In this document: positions 44,675 to 53,091 of the stretch, piece by piece | Numbering within the stretch: the first letter of the stretch is position 1 | How the letters are laid out: each line of letters begins with the position of its first letter | Source: Anaerolineae bacterium | GTDB taxonomy: Bacteria; Chloroflexota; Anaerolineae; Promineifilales; Promineifilaceae | Length of the DNA stretch: 64,000 bases | Assembly: GCA_030425205.1 (NCBI GenBank) | Contig: JAUIAP010000009.1 | Coordinates: forward strand, 62,001 to 126,000 | Reading direction: 5' to 3' | Position numbers and translations under genes: made by a program | The notes under the pieces: model-generated | What the model was told of the DNA's origin: nothing | Database searches by the model: none | Seen by the model: the letters and a program-made list of their open reading frames with translations, nothing else

Positions 44675-46297
44675 ATGATTAAATCAACAATTCCCACACC
44701 AGTTAACGAACCGATCCTAAATTACGCACCCAATAGCCCAGAGCGGGCTGAAATTGAGGCGAAATTGGCTGAAATGCGTTCACAGACGGTTGATATACCG
44801 CTGATTATCGGCGGCAAAGAGATACGCACAGACGATACGAGCGAGATCCGCTCTCCCCATAATCACGACCAACTACTTGGCACATATCACAATGCGGGTG
44901 CTAAAGAGGTCACAATGGCAGTGGAGGCGGCACTAGCGGCGCGCGCGGCATGGGCAGCATTGCCGTGGGAGCAGCGGGCTTCTGTTTTCCTAAAAGCCGC
45001 CGATCTATTGGCTGGCCCATGGCGGTCAACGCTAAACGCGGCTACGATGCTTGGGCAGTCTAAGACGATCTATCAGGCTGAGATCGATGCGGCATGCGAG
45101 CTAATCGACTTCTTGCGCTTTAACGCCAAGTATTATGAAGAGATTTTGGAGCAGCAGCCGATTGCGAATTCGGCCGATACTTGGAACCGCATGGAGTACC
45201 GACCCCTCGAAGGGTTCATCTTCGCCATCACACCATTCAACTTTACAGCGATTGCAGGCAATCTCAACGCAACGCCAGCGATGGTGGGCAACGTCACTCT
45301 CTGGAAGCCATCGCCAAGCGCAGTCTTGTCGGGTTACTACGTCTATAAATTGCTTGAGGCGGCTGGCTTACCGGCTGGTGTGATCAACTTTATTCCTGGC
45401 GATGCACCAAGCATGGCGGACCAACTGTTAGCACATCCCGATCTCGCGGGCGTTCACTTCACGGGATCGACGACTGTCTTTCGCGGGATCTGGGCAAAGA
45501 TTGGCGAAAATCTAGCCAATATGAAGAGTTATCCGCGCATCGTCGGTGAAACGGGCGGAAAAGATTTCATCTTTGCACACCCAACGGCCGATGTCGATCC
45601 GCTCGTTGTGGGCGCACTGCGTGGTGCATTTGAATATCAGGGGCAGAAATGTTCGGCCGCCTCACGCATGTACATCCCGCGCTCCATCTGGCCAGAATTC
45701 AAAGAGAAATATGTCGCTGAAGTCGCCAAAATCACAGTAGGGGAGGTGGAAGATTTTAAGAACTTTATTGGCGCCGTCATCCATCGTCAGTCGTTTGACA
45801 AGATAACTGGCTACATTGAACAAGCTCGCACTGATGGCAATGCCGAAATCATAACAGGTGGAAAATATGATGACAGCAAAGGGTTCTTCATCGAGCCGAC
45901 GACGATTGTCACAACCGACCCTCACTATCCAACGATGGAACAAGAGCTTTTCGGCCCTGTCCTTACAATTTTTGTCTATGAAGATGCGGAGTTAAACGCG
46001 ACGCTGACGCTGTGTGATGAGACGTCGCCCTATGCGCTGACAGGGGCCATTTGGGCGCGAGATCGCCATGCCATCAACTATATGATGGATCGGTTGCGCG
46101 ACAGTGCGGGCAATTTCTATATCAATGATAAGCCAACCGGAGCGGTCGTCGGGCAGCAGCCGTTTGGTGGCGCACGTGCATCTGGTACAAACGATAAGGC
46201 TGGGAGTTCACTAAACTTGCTGCGTTGGTTAAGTGCACGCGCGCTTAAAGAAAATACCAATCCACCAACTGATTGGCGTTATCCATCCGTCGCATAA
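44675..46297 (+). CDS. pruA: L-glutamate gamma-semialdehyde dehydrogenase (P5C dehydrogenase)
   Basis: A 540-residue aldehyde dehydrogenase of the 1-pyrroline-5-carboxylate dehydrogenase group, which makes glutamate from proline or arginine-derived semialdehyde using NAD. Marks: ITPFNFTAIAGNLNATPAM (about 188), Glu in GETGGKDFIFAHP (about 290), Cys in GQKCSAASRMYIP (about 325) and YALTGAIWARDR near 452. The RSPHNHDQLLG and TWNRMEYRPLEGF segments are characteristic of P5C dehydrogenases rather than general ones. No proline dehydrogenase is adjacent. It follows parB by about 115 bases and is an unrelated single gene. Confidence 0.93.
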   Translation: MIKSTIPTPVNEPILNYAPNSPERAEIEAKLAEMRSQTVDIPLIIGGKEIRTDDTSEIRSPHNHDQLLGTYHNAGAKEVTMAVEAALAARAAWAALPWEQRASVFLKAADLLAGPWRSTLNAATMLGQSKTIYQAEIDAACELIDFLRFNAKYYEEILEQQPIANSADTWNRMEYRPLEGFIFAITPFNFTAIAGNLNATPAMVGNVTLWKPSPSAVLSGYYVYKLLEAAGLPAGVINFIPGDAPSMADQLLAHPDLAGVHFTGSTTVFRGIWAKIGENLANMKSYPRIVGETGGKDFIFAHPTADVDPLVVGALRGAFEYQGQKCSAASRMYIPRSIWPEFKEKYVAEVAKITVGEVEDFKNFIGAVIHRQSFDKITGYIEQARTDGNAEIITGGKYDDSKGFFIEPTTIVTTDPHYPTMEQELFGPVLTIFVYEDAELNATLTLCDETSPYALTGAIWARDRHAINYMMDRLRDSAGNFYINDKPTGAVVGQQPFGGARASGTNDKAGSSLNLLRWLSARALKENTNPPTDWRYPSVA

Positions 46298-46340
46298 AGC
46301 AGAGACCCTTCAAGATTACGTTGGTGTCTTTAGGTTTTCA

Positions 46341-46408
46341 GTGCGTGGTGCGTATTGCGTGGTCCGTATCTAGATCACGCACCACGCATCACGCACCACG
46401 TACCACGC
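46341..46408. repeat. Dispersed GCGTGGTGCG hairpin, copy 4
   Basis: Left arm GTGCGTGGTGCGTATTGCGTG pairs imperfectly with right-arm CACGCACCACG/CATCACGCACCACG units around TCTAGATC. It lies between the convergent pruA and antirepressor-like genes and may also act as a transcription barrier. Confidence 0.8.
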
Positions 46409-46452
46409 AATACCAGTACACACCCCGCAGATTTCTAAACAGCCATGTTAAT

Positions 46453-47289
46453 CTAAAACGGTGCATCGGCCGAATCGGTTAAAGACTCCCACCAACCGCG
46501 CATAAATGTCATCGCATCGCTAAACTGCGCCGCAGGTAGTTGCTTATAGCTGGGAATTTCGAAGCGGCGATGAAGCTCCCCGTAAACCCCACCAAATTCG
46601 TTGCGTCCGCTGCGCTTGCCTAATTCAAGCGCAATCTGCTTAACGCCCTGCGCTATCTGTACAGCTTGCGCATTGGTGATATAGCGACTGTCGTCTCCCT
46701 GATTGGCCTCGACAATTTGCAAGCGGGATTCGATGTCGCTGAGATGCGTTTCGGCCGAAATTATCCGCGCCTCGATCACAATCTGTTGACGAGCAAGATT
46801 GGCGACTGCCATTGCCTGTCGATAGGCAACGGCGGTTGGGTTGTCGCTGGCGAGTAGCTCGTCGATCAGCGGGTCAGGGGCAGCCGTGACCTCATTGCGG
46901 CCAAACGCCTCAAATAAGACCCGATAACAATCCCGTTGATATTGGAGTAATTTCGGCCGAATGGCCTCCTTGACCCGATTGACGTTGATGCCAAACAACC
47001 AACCATTCAAATACTCTAGCGGCAGGCAGGTCATTTCGCTCGTATGTGGCTGTCGGCTATTGGGATCGATGTCCGTTCGTGTAACACGAATGGAGATCGC
47101 CATCTCCGAGAGAATAGGCTCACGCTGGATGCGTTCATATTGACCATTCCAACGCACACCTAACTTCTCACAAATCGGCCGAATTGGTACAAAGACAGTG
47201 CCGCTTTCTACCTTTACCGCGGTGATCAAATCTTCATTAAACGTAATCTCTCGCTGCTCAACAACAGTCAATTTGCTATCTTCACCCAT
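46453..47289 (-). CDS. Phage antirepressor-like protein (P22_AR_N / ORF6C type)
   Basis: A 278-residue protein with an N-terminal P22-antirepressor-like domain (ITAVKVESGTVFVPIRPICE near residue 18, then WNGQYERIQREP and LPLEYLNGWLFGIN) and a helical C-terminus ending in an ORF6C-like module (about 210-278). Phage antirepressors of this type switch off a repressor by direct binding. I moved the start to 47289, where GGAGA precedes the ATG by 6 bases; the frame is open 63 bases further upstream. It is divergent from the XRE regulator, the typical repressor/antirepressor pairing. It may be a prophage remnant or a domesticated regulator. Confidence 0.78.
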   Translation of the reverse strand: MGEDSKLTVVEQREITFNEDLITAVKVESGTVFVPIRPICEKLGVRWNGQYERIQREPILSEMAISIRVTRTDIDPNSRQPHTSEMTCLPLEYLNGWLFGINVNRVKEAIRPKLLQYQRDCYRVLFEAFGRNEVTAAPDPLIDELLASDNPTAVAYRQAMAVANLARQQIVIEARIISAETHLSDIESRLQIVEANQGDDSRYITNAQAVQIAQGVKQIALELGKRSGRNEFGGVYGELHRRFEIPSYKQLPAAQFSDAMTFMRGWWESLTDSADAPF

Positions 47290-47468
47290 GCAAGTCTCCG
47301 TTCTACTCATCACATCAACTGAACTAGAATACCAATTTTCATCCATCCACACCTAAAACGCCACCTCTCATTACGGTTACCCGCTTGATTTTACCTGACC
47401 AAAAGATCGAACAATTGCTCAAAATGATGACTACGCGATTGCGCGCGCTGTTCTACAATATTTTCGCT

Positions 47469-47543
47469 GCGATCTAAATTTTGATCGCCATTTCGTTATT
47501 GCATAAAAGAAAATGATCGGTTATAGTCAGTTTTGAGATCAAA
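47469..47543. promoter_or_regulatory. Candidate operators between antirepressor-like and XRE genes
   Basis: GCGATC-N8-GATCGC (47469-47488) is an 18-of-20 palindrome, and TTTGA-GA-TCAAA (47532-47543) is a second one. Both are in the 278-base gap between the divergent genes and close to the XRE start. Confidence 0.45.
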
Positions 47544-47567
47544 TGTTCATTGATTTTGCAAACGATT

Positions 47568-47954
47568 ATGATACTCGGAACGGAACTAAGACGACTGCGC
47601 AAGACACGCCACGAGACGCTCACAGAGGTGAGTGATAAAACGGGTATTGCAGTTTCATCCCTTTCGACCATAGAACGTGGTCGCACCAGCCCAACCATCG
47701 AAACGTTGCAACGGTTGGCTCGCTACTATCAAGTCCCCATCCAACAGCTACTAGAAATCGAACAGTCACCATCGGCCGAAATGGTAGCACGACCCCTGCC
47801 TGGGTTCAGCGAGTTTGTGGGACAAATGAATGGTCATCTTACCGACGATATCAAATCCCTTCTGCTGCACGTTAATTCCAATGCGCGGCAGCCAGCACAA
47901 GATATAGACGATTGGCGACGATATTACTATACGCTCGCCTCAATCATTAACTGA
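47568..47954 (+). CDS. XRE-family helix-turn-helix regulator
   Basis: A 128-residue DNA-binding protein. The N-terminal Cro/CI-type helix-turn-helix (about 5-60) contains LTEVSDKTGIAVSSLSTIER and TSPTIETLQRLARYYQVPIQQLLEIE. The remainder is a short acidic tail with no recognised ligand domain. The ATG at 47568 follows an in-frame TTG at 47550, which I consider unlikely. It is divergent from the antirepressor-like gene, with palindromes at 47469-47543 as probable binding sites. Confidence 0.88.
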   Translation: MILGTELRRLRKTRHETLTEVSDKTGIAVSSLSTIERGRTSPTIETLQRLARYYQVPIQQLLEIEQSPSAEMVARPLPGFSEFVGQMNGHLTDDIKSLLLHVNSNARQPAQDIDDWRRYYYTLASIIN

Positions 47955-48033
47955 CAAAAGCTACGGGCGTATCGTGGGAGGAAAAATCCTGCGGCGCACA
48001 CGGTTTTAGGTTGGTTAGTGCAAAATTGAATAA

Positions 48034-48271
48034 AAAAAGTGGCTCACGTGAATCCAACTTTGCCAAGGGGTTTCACGGAGCCAGACGTGGGTGTAATAGG
48101 TTTCCCTATTGCCCTTCATTATGACCGCTTTGGTGTAGATCGTCAAGGGGTCGGCATGTTTTTTATCTTTTGCCGACTACACGAATTATCAACACTTTTG
48201 TCGTCAGCATGAATATGGGCAATCCTCAACAATGAGAAGCCTGTCACCCGTTTGGTGGCGGGCTTTTTTTA
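48034..48271 (+). ncRNA. Candidate structured RNA upstream of a terminator
   Basis: This non-coding stretch holds a long bulged stem (GGCTCACGTGAATCC at 48041-48055 with GGGGTTTCACGGAGCC at 48067-48082) and a second hairpin (AATAGG-TTTC-CCTATT at 48095-48110 within GGG/CCC). About 125 bases later comes an intrinsic terminator on the same strand. No open frame of note lies inside. It is not 6S, tmRNA, SRP or RNase P RNA by any signature I can see. It could be a small RNA or a leader fragment. Confidence 0.3.
48237..48271 (+). terminator. Intrinsic terminator
   Basis: AAGCCTGTCACC pairs with GGTGGCGGGCTT (with G-U pairs) and is followed by a run of seven T. It ends transcription from the XRE gene or from the candidate RNA at 48034. 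Confidence 0.75.
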
Positions 48272-48372
48272 TTCACTTGAAAGACGGAAAACAGTAAATA
48301 GTGGAGAGTGAACGGGAATGCCTCATAGGATGACCCTCAATCAGAGTTCACAACCGACGTTGTTGATTCTGA

Positions 48373-48473
48373 TTGGTGGTTAGGCCACCAAAGACAATGG
48401 CGTTGTGCTGACAGGCAAAAGTCAACACAACGCCTAGAAACAAAAAAGCGAAATGCCAATCACATTTCGCTAA
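48373..48473. other. Cluster of three hairpins
   Basis: In succession: TTGGTGG/CCACCAA (48373-48392), GGCGTTGTG/CACAACGCC with an 18-base loop (48400-48435) and AGCGAAATG/CATTTCGCT (48448-48472). The last is followed by TTTTTTG on the minus strand, so it works as a terminator for leftward transcription. No gene is visible from 47955 to 48579. Confidence 0.5.
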
Positions 48474-48579
48474 TCAATAATTTTTTGCCACGTTTACTGC
48501 ACCGATGTTGCCCACATTTTGCAGTTACCGCCCCTTAATTGGGGAGGGGGATGGTATATCCCGTGTGGCGATTTGATAC

Positions 48580-49770
48580 ATGGCAAGCATAGCACACGCT
48601 GATCCGCGCGTCAATAGATGTACGGAGCAGCGATCCATACCAGAAAAAACAGCTGGTACGTGGGCGATGTTGGCGGCTGCTAATGCGCGTCTGATGGCGC
48701 GACGGGCGCAGCTTGCCGAAAAGAAACCTGCTGAAACCAAGCGGGATACGCACACGCCATCGGCCGAATTTCCCCCTCATTTGGGTTGGGGTGGTGCTGC
48801 CCCGATCGTGCATTCTGCCCCGTCACATGGACATACGAGCTTAGAAGTATTACACGCTAGCCTGACCAGCCCTGCGCAGGCGGAATGCCCAGAGAGACAG
48901 CTCGATGCTGCGAAAGTTGTCGTGCGGCCTTCGTTATTGGCGGCGATGTTGAAGGGGGAGGTGGTGAGTATCGGCCGAATTTATCTCCTCTGTCGGCACA
49001 TCGACCAAGCTGGGCGCGGCTGGCTAGTCATAGATGATCTGCGCGACCAGTTGACGCGCAAAGATTCCCCGTTGCGCGTCTGTGGCTGGCGGCGACTGCG
49101 CCAAATTTTACAAGCGGGCAAGGGAACATTTTGGGAACGCGACGATCATGGACGGCTCTGGCTTAATGGTCTCACGCGGGTCGCTGCTCAACTCGCCGTC
49201 CAACGATTTTCTGGTGACGCAGTTGAACTGCCGCTCGATATTCTCCTCAGCTCGATCGGCACGGTGCGCGGCGCATTCTACGCCACCTTTCACAGTGGCC
49301 GCGATAGCACACCGATCGCACGTGCAACCTTGCGCGACATTACAGGTGTGGCCGAACGCACCCAACGCAACTATGACATTCAACATGATGTCGCGATCAG
49401 CGCAAATTTCACACTCATTCAGGGCGAAGAAAATCATGATCTCTATTTCGAGAAGGGTCGAGCAGCCTTTCGCTTCACTGATAAATTAGGTAAACACGGA
49501 ACGGCGGGGCAATGCTATACCGCTGTTCGTCTTCCAAATAGCTACAAAATCTCGCGCTACACACGCTTATCTGACAAACGAAAACGCCTCAACAAACGAC
49601 TGCGGCAAGACCTTGTGAAATATGGGACACAGGGGAACAGCAGCAATCTTAGAGGAAAAGTCTACTTTTCAGATGGACGTAAAATGGTGCAAGATAAATC
49701 CAAAAACAACAAGTTCTTGGCAGACTGTGAAATAAATTACAGTTGTTTCTGGATTTGTGTCACATTTTAA
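48580..49770 (+). CDS. Unrecognised protein, possibly replication- or plasmid-related
   Basis: A 396-residue basic protein. Its middle (about 105-300) looks like two winged-helix units: RPSLLAAMLKGEVVSIGRIY to WRRLRQILQAGKGTFWERDD, then DILLSSIGTVRGAFYATFHS to RDITGVAERTQRNYDIQHD. The C-terminus is Lys/Arg-rich. I do not recognise a named family; the layout recalls replication-initiator or phage DNA-binding proteins. The first 60 residues are of doubtful coding value, and an internal start near residue 30 is possible because no ribosome binding site precedes 48580. It lies next to antirepressor-like and XRE genes, which favours a mobile-element remnant. Confidence 0.6.
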   Translation: MASIAHADPRVNRCTEQRSIPEKTAGTWAMLAAANARLMARRAQLAEKKPAETKRDTHTPSAEFPPHLGWGGAAPIVHSAPSHGHTSLEVLHASLTSPAQAECPERQLDAAKVVVRPSLLAAMLKGEVVSIGRIYLLCRHIDQAGRGWLVIDDLRDQLTRKDSPLRVCGWRRLRQILQAGKGTFWERDDHGRLWLNGLTRVAAQLAVQRFSGDAVELPLDILLSSIGTVRGAFYATFHSGRDSTPIARATLRDITGVAERTQRNYDIQHDVAISANFTLIQGEENHDLYFEKGRAAFRFTDKLGKHGTAGQCYTAVRLPNSYKISRYTRLSDKRKRLNKRLRQDLVKYGTQGNSSNLRGKVYFSDGRKMVQDKSKNNKFLADCEINYSCFWICVTF

Positions 49771-49857
49771 GATTGGAAGTAAATTGCCATGCTTATTTTG
49801 GGATTTCTTTTTTCTCGCCAAAGGTTGCCAACGGTGACTTCTGCTACAATTCCCTTG

Positions 49858-50433
49858 ATGGAAAAACAACACAAGCTAATCTCTCCCCATATCTTTTGGC
49901 TGATTGCCCTGCCCATCTTGGCAATCGATCAGCTCACAAAGTGGTGGGTTATTCAAAATATCCCGCTTAATACGACGCGTCCAGCCGTCGATTTTCTCTA
50001 TCCCTATCTAAAATGGTCACACGTTGCCAACACGGGGGCAGTCTTTGGCTCATTTGAGGGAGTCGGGAACCTGTTTGGCATACTCGCTGTCGTCGTTGCC
50101 ATCGGCATCGTGATCTACAACTATCGCTTGCAAACGCCGAGTCGTATTTTGCGCATTGCGTTGGGCTTGGTGTTTGGCGGTGCGTTGGGCAACATGCTAG
50201 ACAGAATTTTTGTCGGCCACGTCACCGACTTTATCGACGTCGACCTGAGTCGTTTTATCCCGTTGCGAATTGCCGATTGGTATGTCTTTAACATCGCGGA
50301 TATGGCGATCATCAGCGCAATTATCGTCATGGGCTACCTCTCGTTTTTTGAACCAGAGGTGCTGGAATCACCTGTACCACAGGAAGACGCGCCACAATCG
50401 TCCGCACAAGAACTGACCGCAAAGGATAACTAA
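49858..50433 (+). CDS. lspA: Lipoprotein signal peptidase (signal peptidase II)
   Basis: Membrane aspartyl protease that removes lipoprotein signal peptides after lipidation. In the 191 residues there are four membrane helices. The two catalytic Asp boxes are ALGNMLDRIF (about 116-125) and FNIADMAI (about 152-159). The N-terminal LAIDQLTKWWV motif is typical. An upstream ATG at 49789 has a GGAAG sequence and would add 23 residues; homologues favour the later start. rluD begins immediately after the stop codon, a common lspA-rluD pairing. Confidence 0.95.
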   Translation: MEKQHKLISPHIFWLIALPILAIDQLTKWWVIQNIPLNTTRPAVDFLYPYLKWSHVANTGAVFGSFEGVGNLFGILAVVVAIGIVIYNYRLQTPSRILRIALGLVFGGALGNMLDRIFVGHVTDFIDVDLSRFIPLRIADWYVFNIADMAIISAIIVMGYLSFFEPEVLESPVPQEDAPQSSAQELTAKDN

Positions 50434-51357
50434 ATGGCTGAAAAGCTCACGCTCTCAATAGAAAAACATATCGGTTCGCGGCTCGACAAAGCCCTTGCGG
50501 AAGTTCATCCCGCGCTCTCGCGTCAACAGTGGCAACTGCTCATCAAAGAGCAACAAGTTCTCGTCAATGATAAATCGGAGAAGTCGAGTTATAAGCTGTC
50601 TGGAGATGAATCGGTTGTTGCGTTTATCCCCGATGTCGTCATCACCGAACTGGTTGCCGAAGATATTCCGCTGGACATACGTTATGAGGATAGCGATCTA
50701 ATCGTCGTTAACAAGCCGGCCGGCATGGTCGTCCATCCCGCGATTGGACATCAGCAGGGAACATTGGTCAACGCCGTGTTGTATCATGTTCCCGATTTGG
50801 CGGGCATTGGTGGTGAAATGCGGCCGGGTATCGTCCATCGACTCGACATGGACACCTCTGGATTGATGATGGTGGCGAAGAATGACAACGCGCTGCGCTA
50901 TTTGCAAGCCCAATTTAAGGAGCGCAGCGTGCGGAAAATTTATACGGCACTGGTGGAAGGGCATATCAAACCTGAACAGGCGATGATCGATGCCCCAATC
51001 GGCCGAAATCCGCGCAAGCGTAAAATGATGTCGGTCATTCCGCCCGGCACCTCTGCTCAATCAAAAGAGGCGCGCACCAGCTACGAACTACTCGGCACGT
51101 ATGACGACTATTCGCTTGTGCGCTGTCTGCTCCATTCGGGACGCAAACATCAAATTCGTGTCCACCTTTCGTATCTCGGCTATCCGATTGTTGGGGACGT
51201 CGTTTACGGCAGGCGCAAACAGCATATCCTCAAAAACCGCCACTTTCTGCACTCAACTGAGCTGGGCTTTAAACGGCCGAGCGATGATGAGTGGGTGCAG
51301 ATTTCGGCCGAATTGCCCCCCGAACTACAATCCCTACTCGACGATTTGGCGCGTTAG
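50434..51357 (+). CDS. rluD: Ribosomal large subunit pseudouridine synthase, RluD type
   Basis: A 307-residue RluA-family enzyme that makes pseudouridines in 23S rRNA helix 69. It has an N-terminal S4 RNA-binding domain (about 12-70: GSRLDKALAEVHPALSRQQW) and the catalytic domain with GIVHRLDMDTSGLMMVAK (about 132-149), whose Asp is the nucleophile, followed by HQIRVHLSYLGYPIVGDVVYG. It starts directly after the lspA stop codon, so the two are translated together. Another RluA/RluC-type specificity cannot be excluded from sequence alone. Confidence 0.93.
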   Translation: MAEKLTLSIEKHIGSRLDKALAEVHPALSRQQWQLLIKEQQVLVNDKSEKSSYKLSGDESVVAFIPDVVITELVAEDIPLDIRYEDSDLIVVNKPAGMVVHPAIGHQQGTLVNAVLYHVPDLAGIGGEMRPGIVHRLDMDTSGLMMVAKNDNALRYLQAQFKERSVRKIYTALVEGHIKPEQAMIDAPIGRNPRKRKMMSVIPPGTSAQSKEARTSYELLGTYDDYSLVRCLLHSGRKHQIRVHLSYLGYPIVGDVVYGRRKQHILKNRHFLHSTELGFKRPSDDEWVQISAELPPELQSLLDDLAR

Positions 51358-51365
51358 CCACAAAC

Positions 51366-52754
51366 ATGAAAAGCGTTGTCGGTCGAACCATAGATTTCAT
51401 CCAAAGTCGCGCAGCAGGTCTGCGTGGCTTATACGAGGATGTGACGACCAGTTTGTGGTTTCGGCCGATGTTTTGGCTCGTCGGCATGGGTGCGCTGGCG
51501 ACGGGTCTGATCGCGCTCGACCAAACGGCGGCGGGTGACATGGCACGTGACGTGTTGCCACAAATGTTGCTGGGCGACACAGACAGCGTTCGCACGATGC
51601 TGGGGGCAATCGTCGGCGCAATGCTCACCGTCATGTCGATCTCCTTCACGCTGATGATGTCCACTGTTATGCAGGCTGCCAACGCCTACACGCCCCGCTT
51701 GCTCCGTAAATACATCGGTGACGCCCAAAATCAGCACGTACTTGGCGTACTGGTCGGCACGTTTCTCTATAGCGTGCTCGTTCTCTACTCAATTCGCGGG
51801 GGTGAGGCTGCCTTCGTCCCTGTCATCGCCAGCAATGTCGCGCTGCTGTTTTCGATCATTTCGATCATCGCCTTCATCTACTTCTTGAACCATACCGCCT
51901 CTTCAATCAAGGTGGGCAGCATCATCGCGCTGATCGTTTCTTCTGCAAAACGGGTCATACAACAGCCATTTCGCGCCCAGTTGGGCGAGGATTGGAAATC
52001 GCAAGCGCCATATCAACCACCCAGCGGCGAACCACACGTCGTCTGTTCAAACAAAACGGGTTATCTTCAAATCTATGAATTTGGCGAGCTGTTTGAGCGT
52101 GCCGTTGAGAAGGATGTGACAATCAAAGTCCTCAACGCGATTGGCGATTTTTTGCTGATGGGAACACCCGTCATGCATGTTTGGCCGGCAGAATCGGCCG
52201 ATGAGAACCTGCTCGAAGTCGCCAATTCGGCCTACGTCCTCAACCGCGAGCGCACTGAATCACAAGACATCTACTTCGGGATTCGCCAACTGTCAGATAT
52301 TGCCTTGCGCGCGCTTTCGCCGGGCATCAACGACCCATCGACGGCAATCAACACCATTCATTCGCTCGCCTCTTTGTTGAGCATGTTTCTTGCCAGCGAA
52401 AAGCACTCGCACGTACGTTGTGATGCGGCGGGCGTGGCGCGTATTGTGCTGCCAGAGGAGACCTTTCAGGGATTGCTCAGTGAGGCGTATGTGCAGTTAC
52501 GCCACTATGGGAAAGATGATTTTATGGTCATTGCAACGCTGATCGAAATGGCGGGGAAAATTGCTTATTCGGCCGAAAATGACGCAGACCGAGACATTCT
52601 CTGGAAATTTATCACGACCACGATGCAGGAGGTCGCTGAGGTAATTACGACACCAACCGAGCGCGAGTATATCAATCAGGTGTTGACAAAATCGGCCGAA
52701 ACGCTCAATCACAATCCCCAACCATACACCCTCGCCCTAAACGAAGCGATGTAG
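51366..52754 (+). CDS. DUF2254 family membrane protein
   Basis: A 462-residue predicted inner-membrane protein. Four hydrophobic segments lie in the first 190 residues (about 35-55, 78-105, 130-150, 155-180) and a soluble domain fills the rest. DUF2254 marks: SISFTLMMSTVMQAANAYTP near residue 100, HTASSIKVGSIIALI near 179 and the AYVLNRERTESQDIYFGIRQ segment near 290, with the following SPGINDPSTAINTI. No function is established; ion channel or mechanosensitive roles have been suggested for such layouts. The true start is the ATG at 51366, 8 bases after rluD; a longer frame overlaps rluD. Confidence 0.85.
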   Translation: MKSVVGRTIDFIQSRAAGLRGLYEDVTTSLWFRPMFWLVGMGALATGLIALDQTAAGDMARDVLPQMLLGDTDSVRTMLGAIVGAMLTVMSISFTLMMSTVMQAANAYTPRLLRKYIGDAQNQHVLGVLVGTFLYSVLVLYSIRGGEAAFVPVIASNVALLFSIISIIAFIYFLNHTASSIKVGSIIALIVSSAKRVIQQPFRAQLGEDWKSQAPYQPPSGEPHVVCSNKTGYLQIYEFGELFERAVEKDVTIKVLNAIGDFLLMGTPVMHVWPAESADENLLEVANSAYVLNRERTESQDIYFGIRQLSDIALRALSPGINDPSTAINTIHSLASLLSMFLASEKHSHVRCDAAGVARIVLPEETFQGLLSEAYVQLRHYGKDDFMVIATLIEMAGKIAYSAENDADRDILWKFITTTMQEVAEVITTPTEREYINQVLTKSAETLNHNPQPYTLALNEAM

Positions 52755-52800
52755 CTGACCACCTCCCTACTTGTATATAGATTGAAATCCAGTTTTAGAA

Positions 52801-53091
52801 ATGCCAACCTTCACGCTCTACACCAAAGACGCCTGCACCCTCTGCGACTACGTCAAAAATTACCTCATCCTACGCCAACCCGTCCATCCACACACCCTCA
52901 TCGAAGTTGATATCACCAGCGACCCCGACCTATTTGCCCGCTACCGCTTTAGCATTCCCGTCCTCGAATGCGGCGACATCCGCCTGAAAGCACCTATTAG
53001 CAATGGTGAAATCGAGCAGCTCTTGCGCGAATCGTCAAAAACTAAGACTTCAACAGATCGAGCGGATCATTCGGGTCAATCTCGGCCATAA
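52801..53091 (+). CDS. Glutaredoxin-like (DUF836) protein
   Basis: A 96-residue thioredoxin-fold protein. It opens TFTLYTKDACTLCDYVKNYL, with the redox pair Cys12 and Cys15 (C-T-L-C) and the cis-Pro loop at IPVLEC, matching the DUF836/glutaredoxin-like group. The last 20 or so residues (from SSKTKTSTDR) have poor composition and overlap 50 bases of the convergent metA gene, so the functional domain ends at about residue 78. Its partner is unknown. Confidence 0.8.
   Translation: MPTFTLYTKDACTLCDYVKNYLILRQPVHPHTLIEVDITSDPDLFARYRFSIPVLECGDIRLKAPISNGEIEQLLRESSKTKTSTDRADHSGQSRP

Noticed and set aside
4919..46408. CRISPR-like array formed by the GCGTGGTGCG repeats
   Set aside because: Copies are kilobases apart, single, and are self-complementary hairpins without regular spacers; no cas genes.
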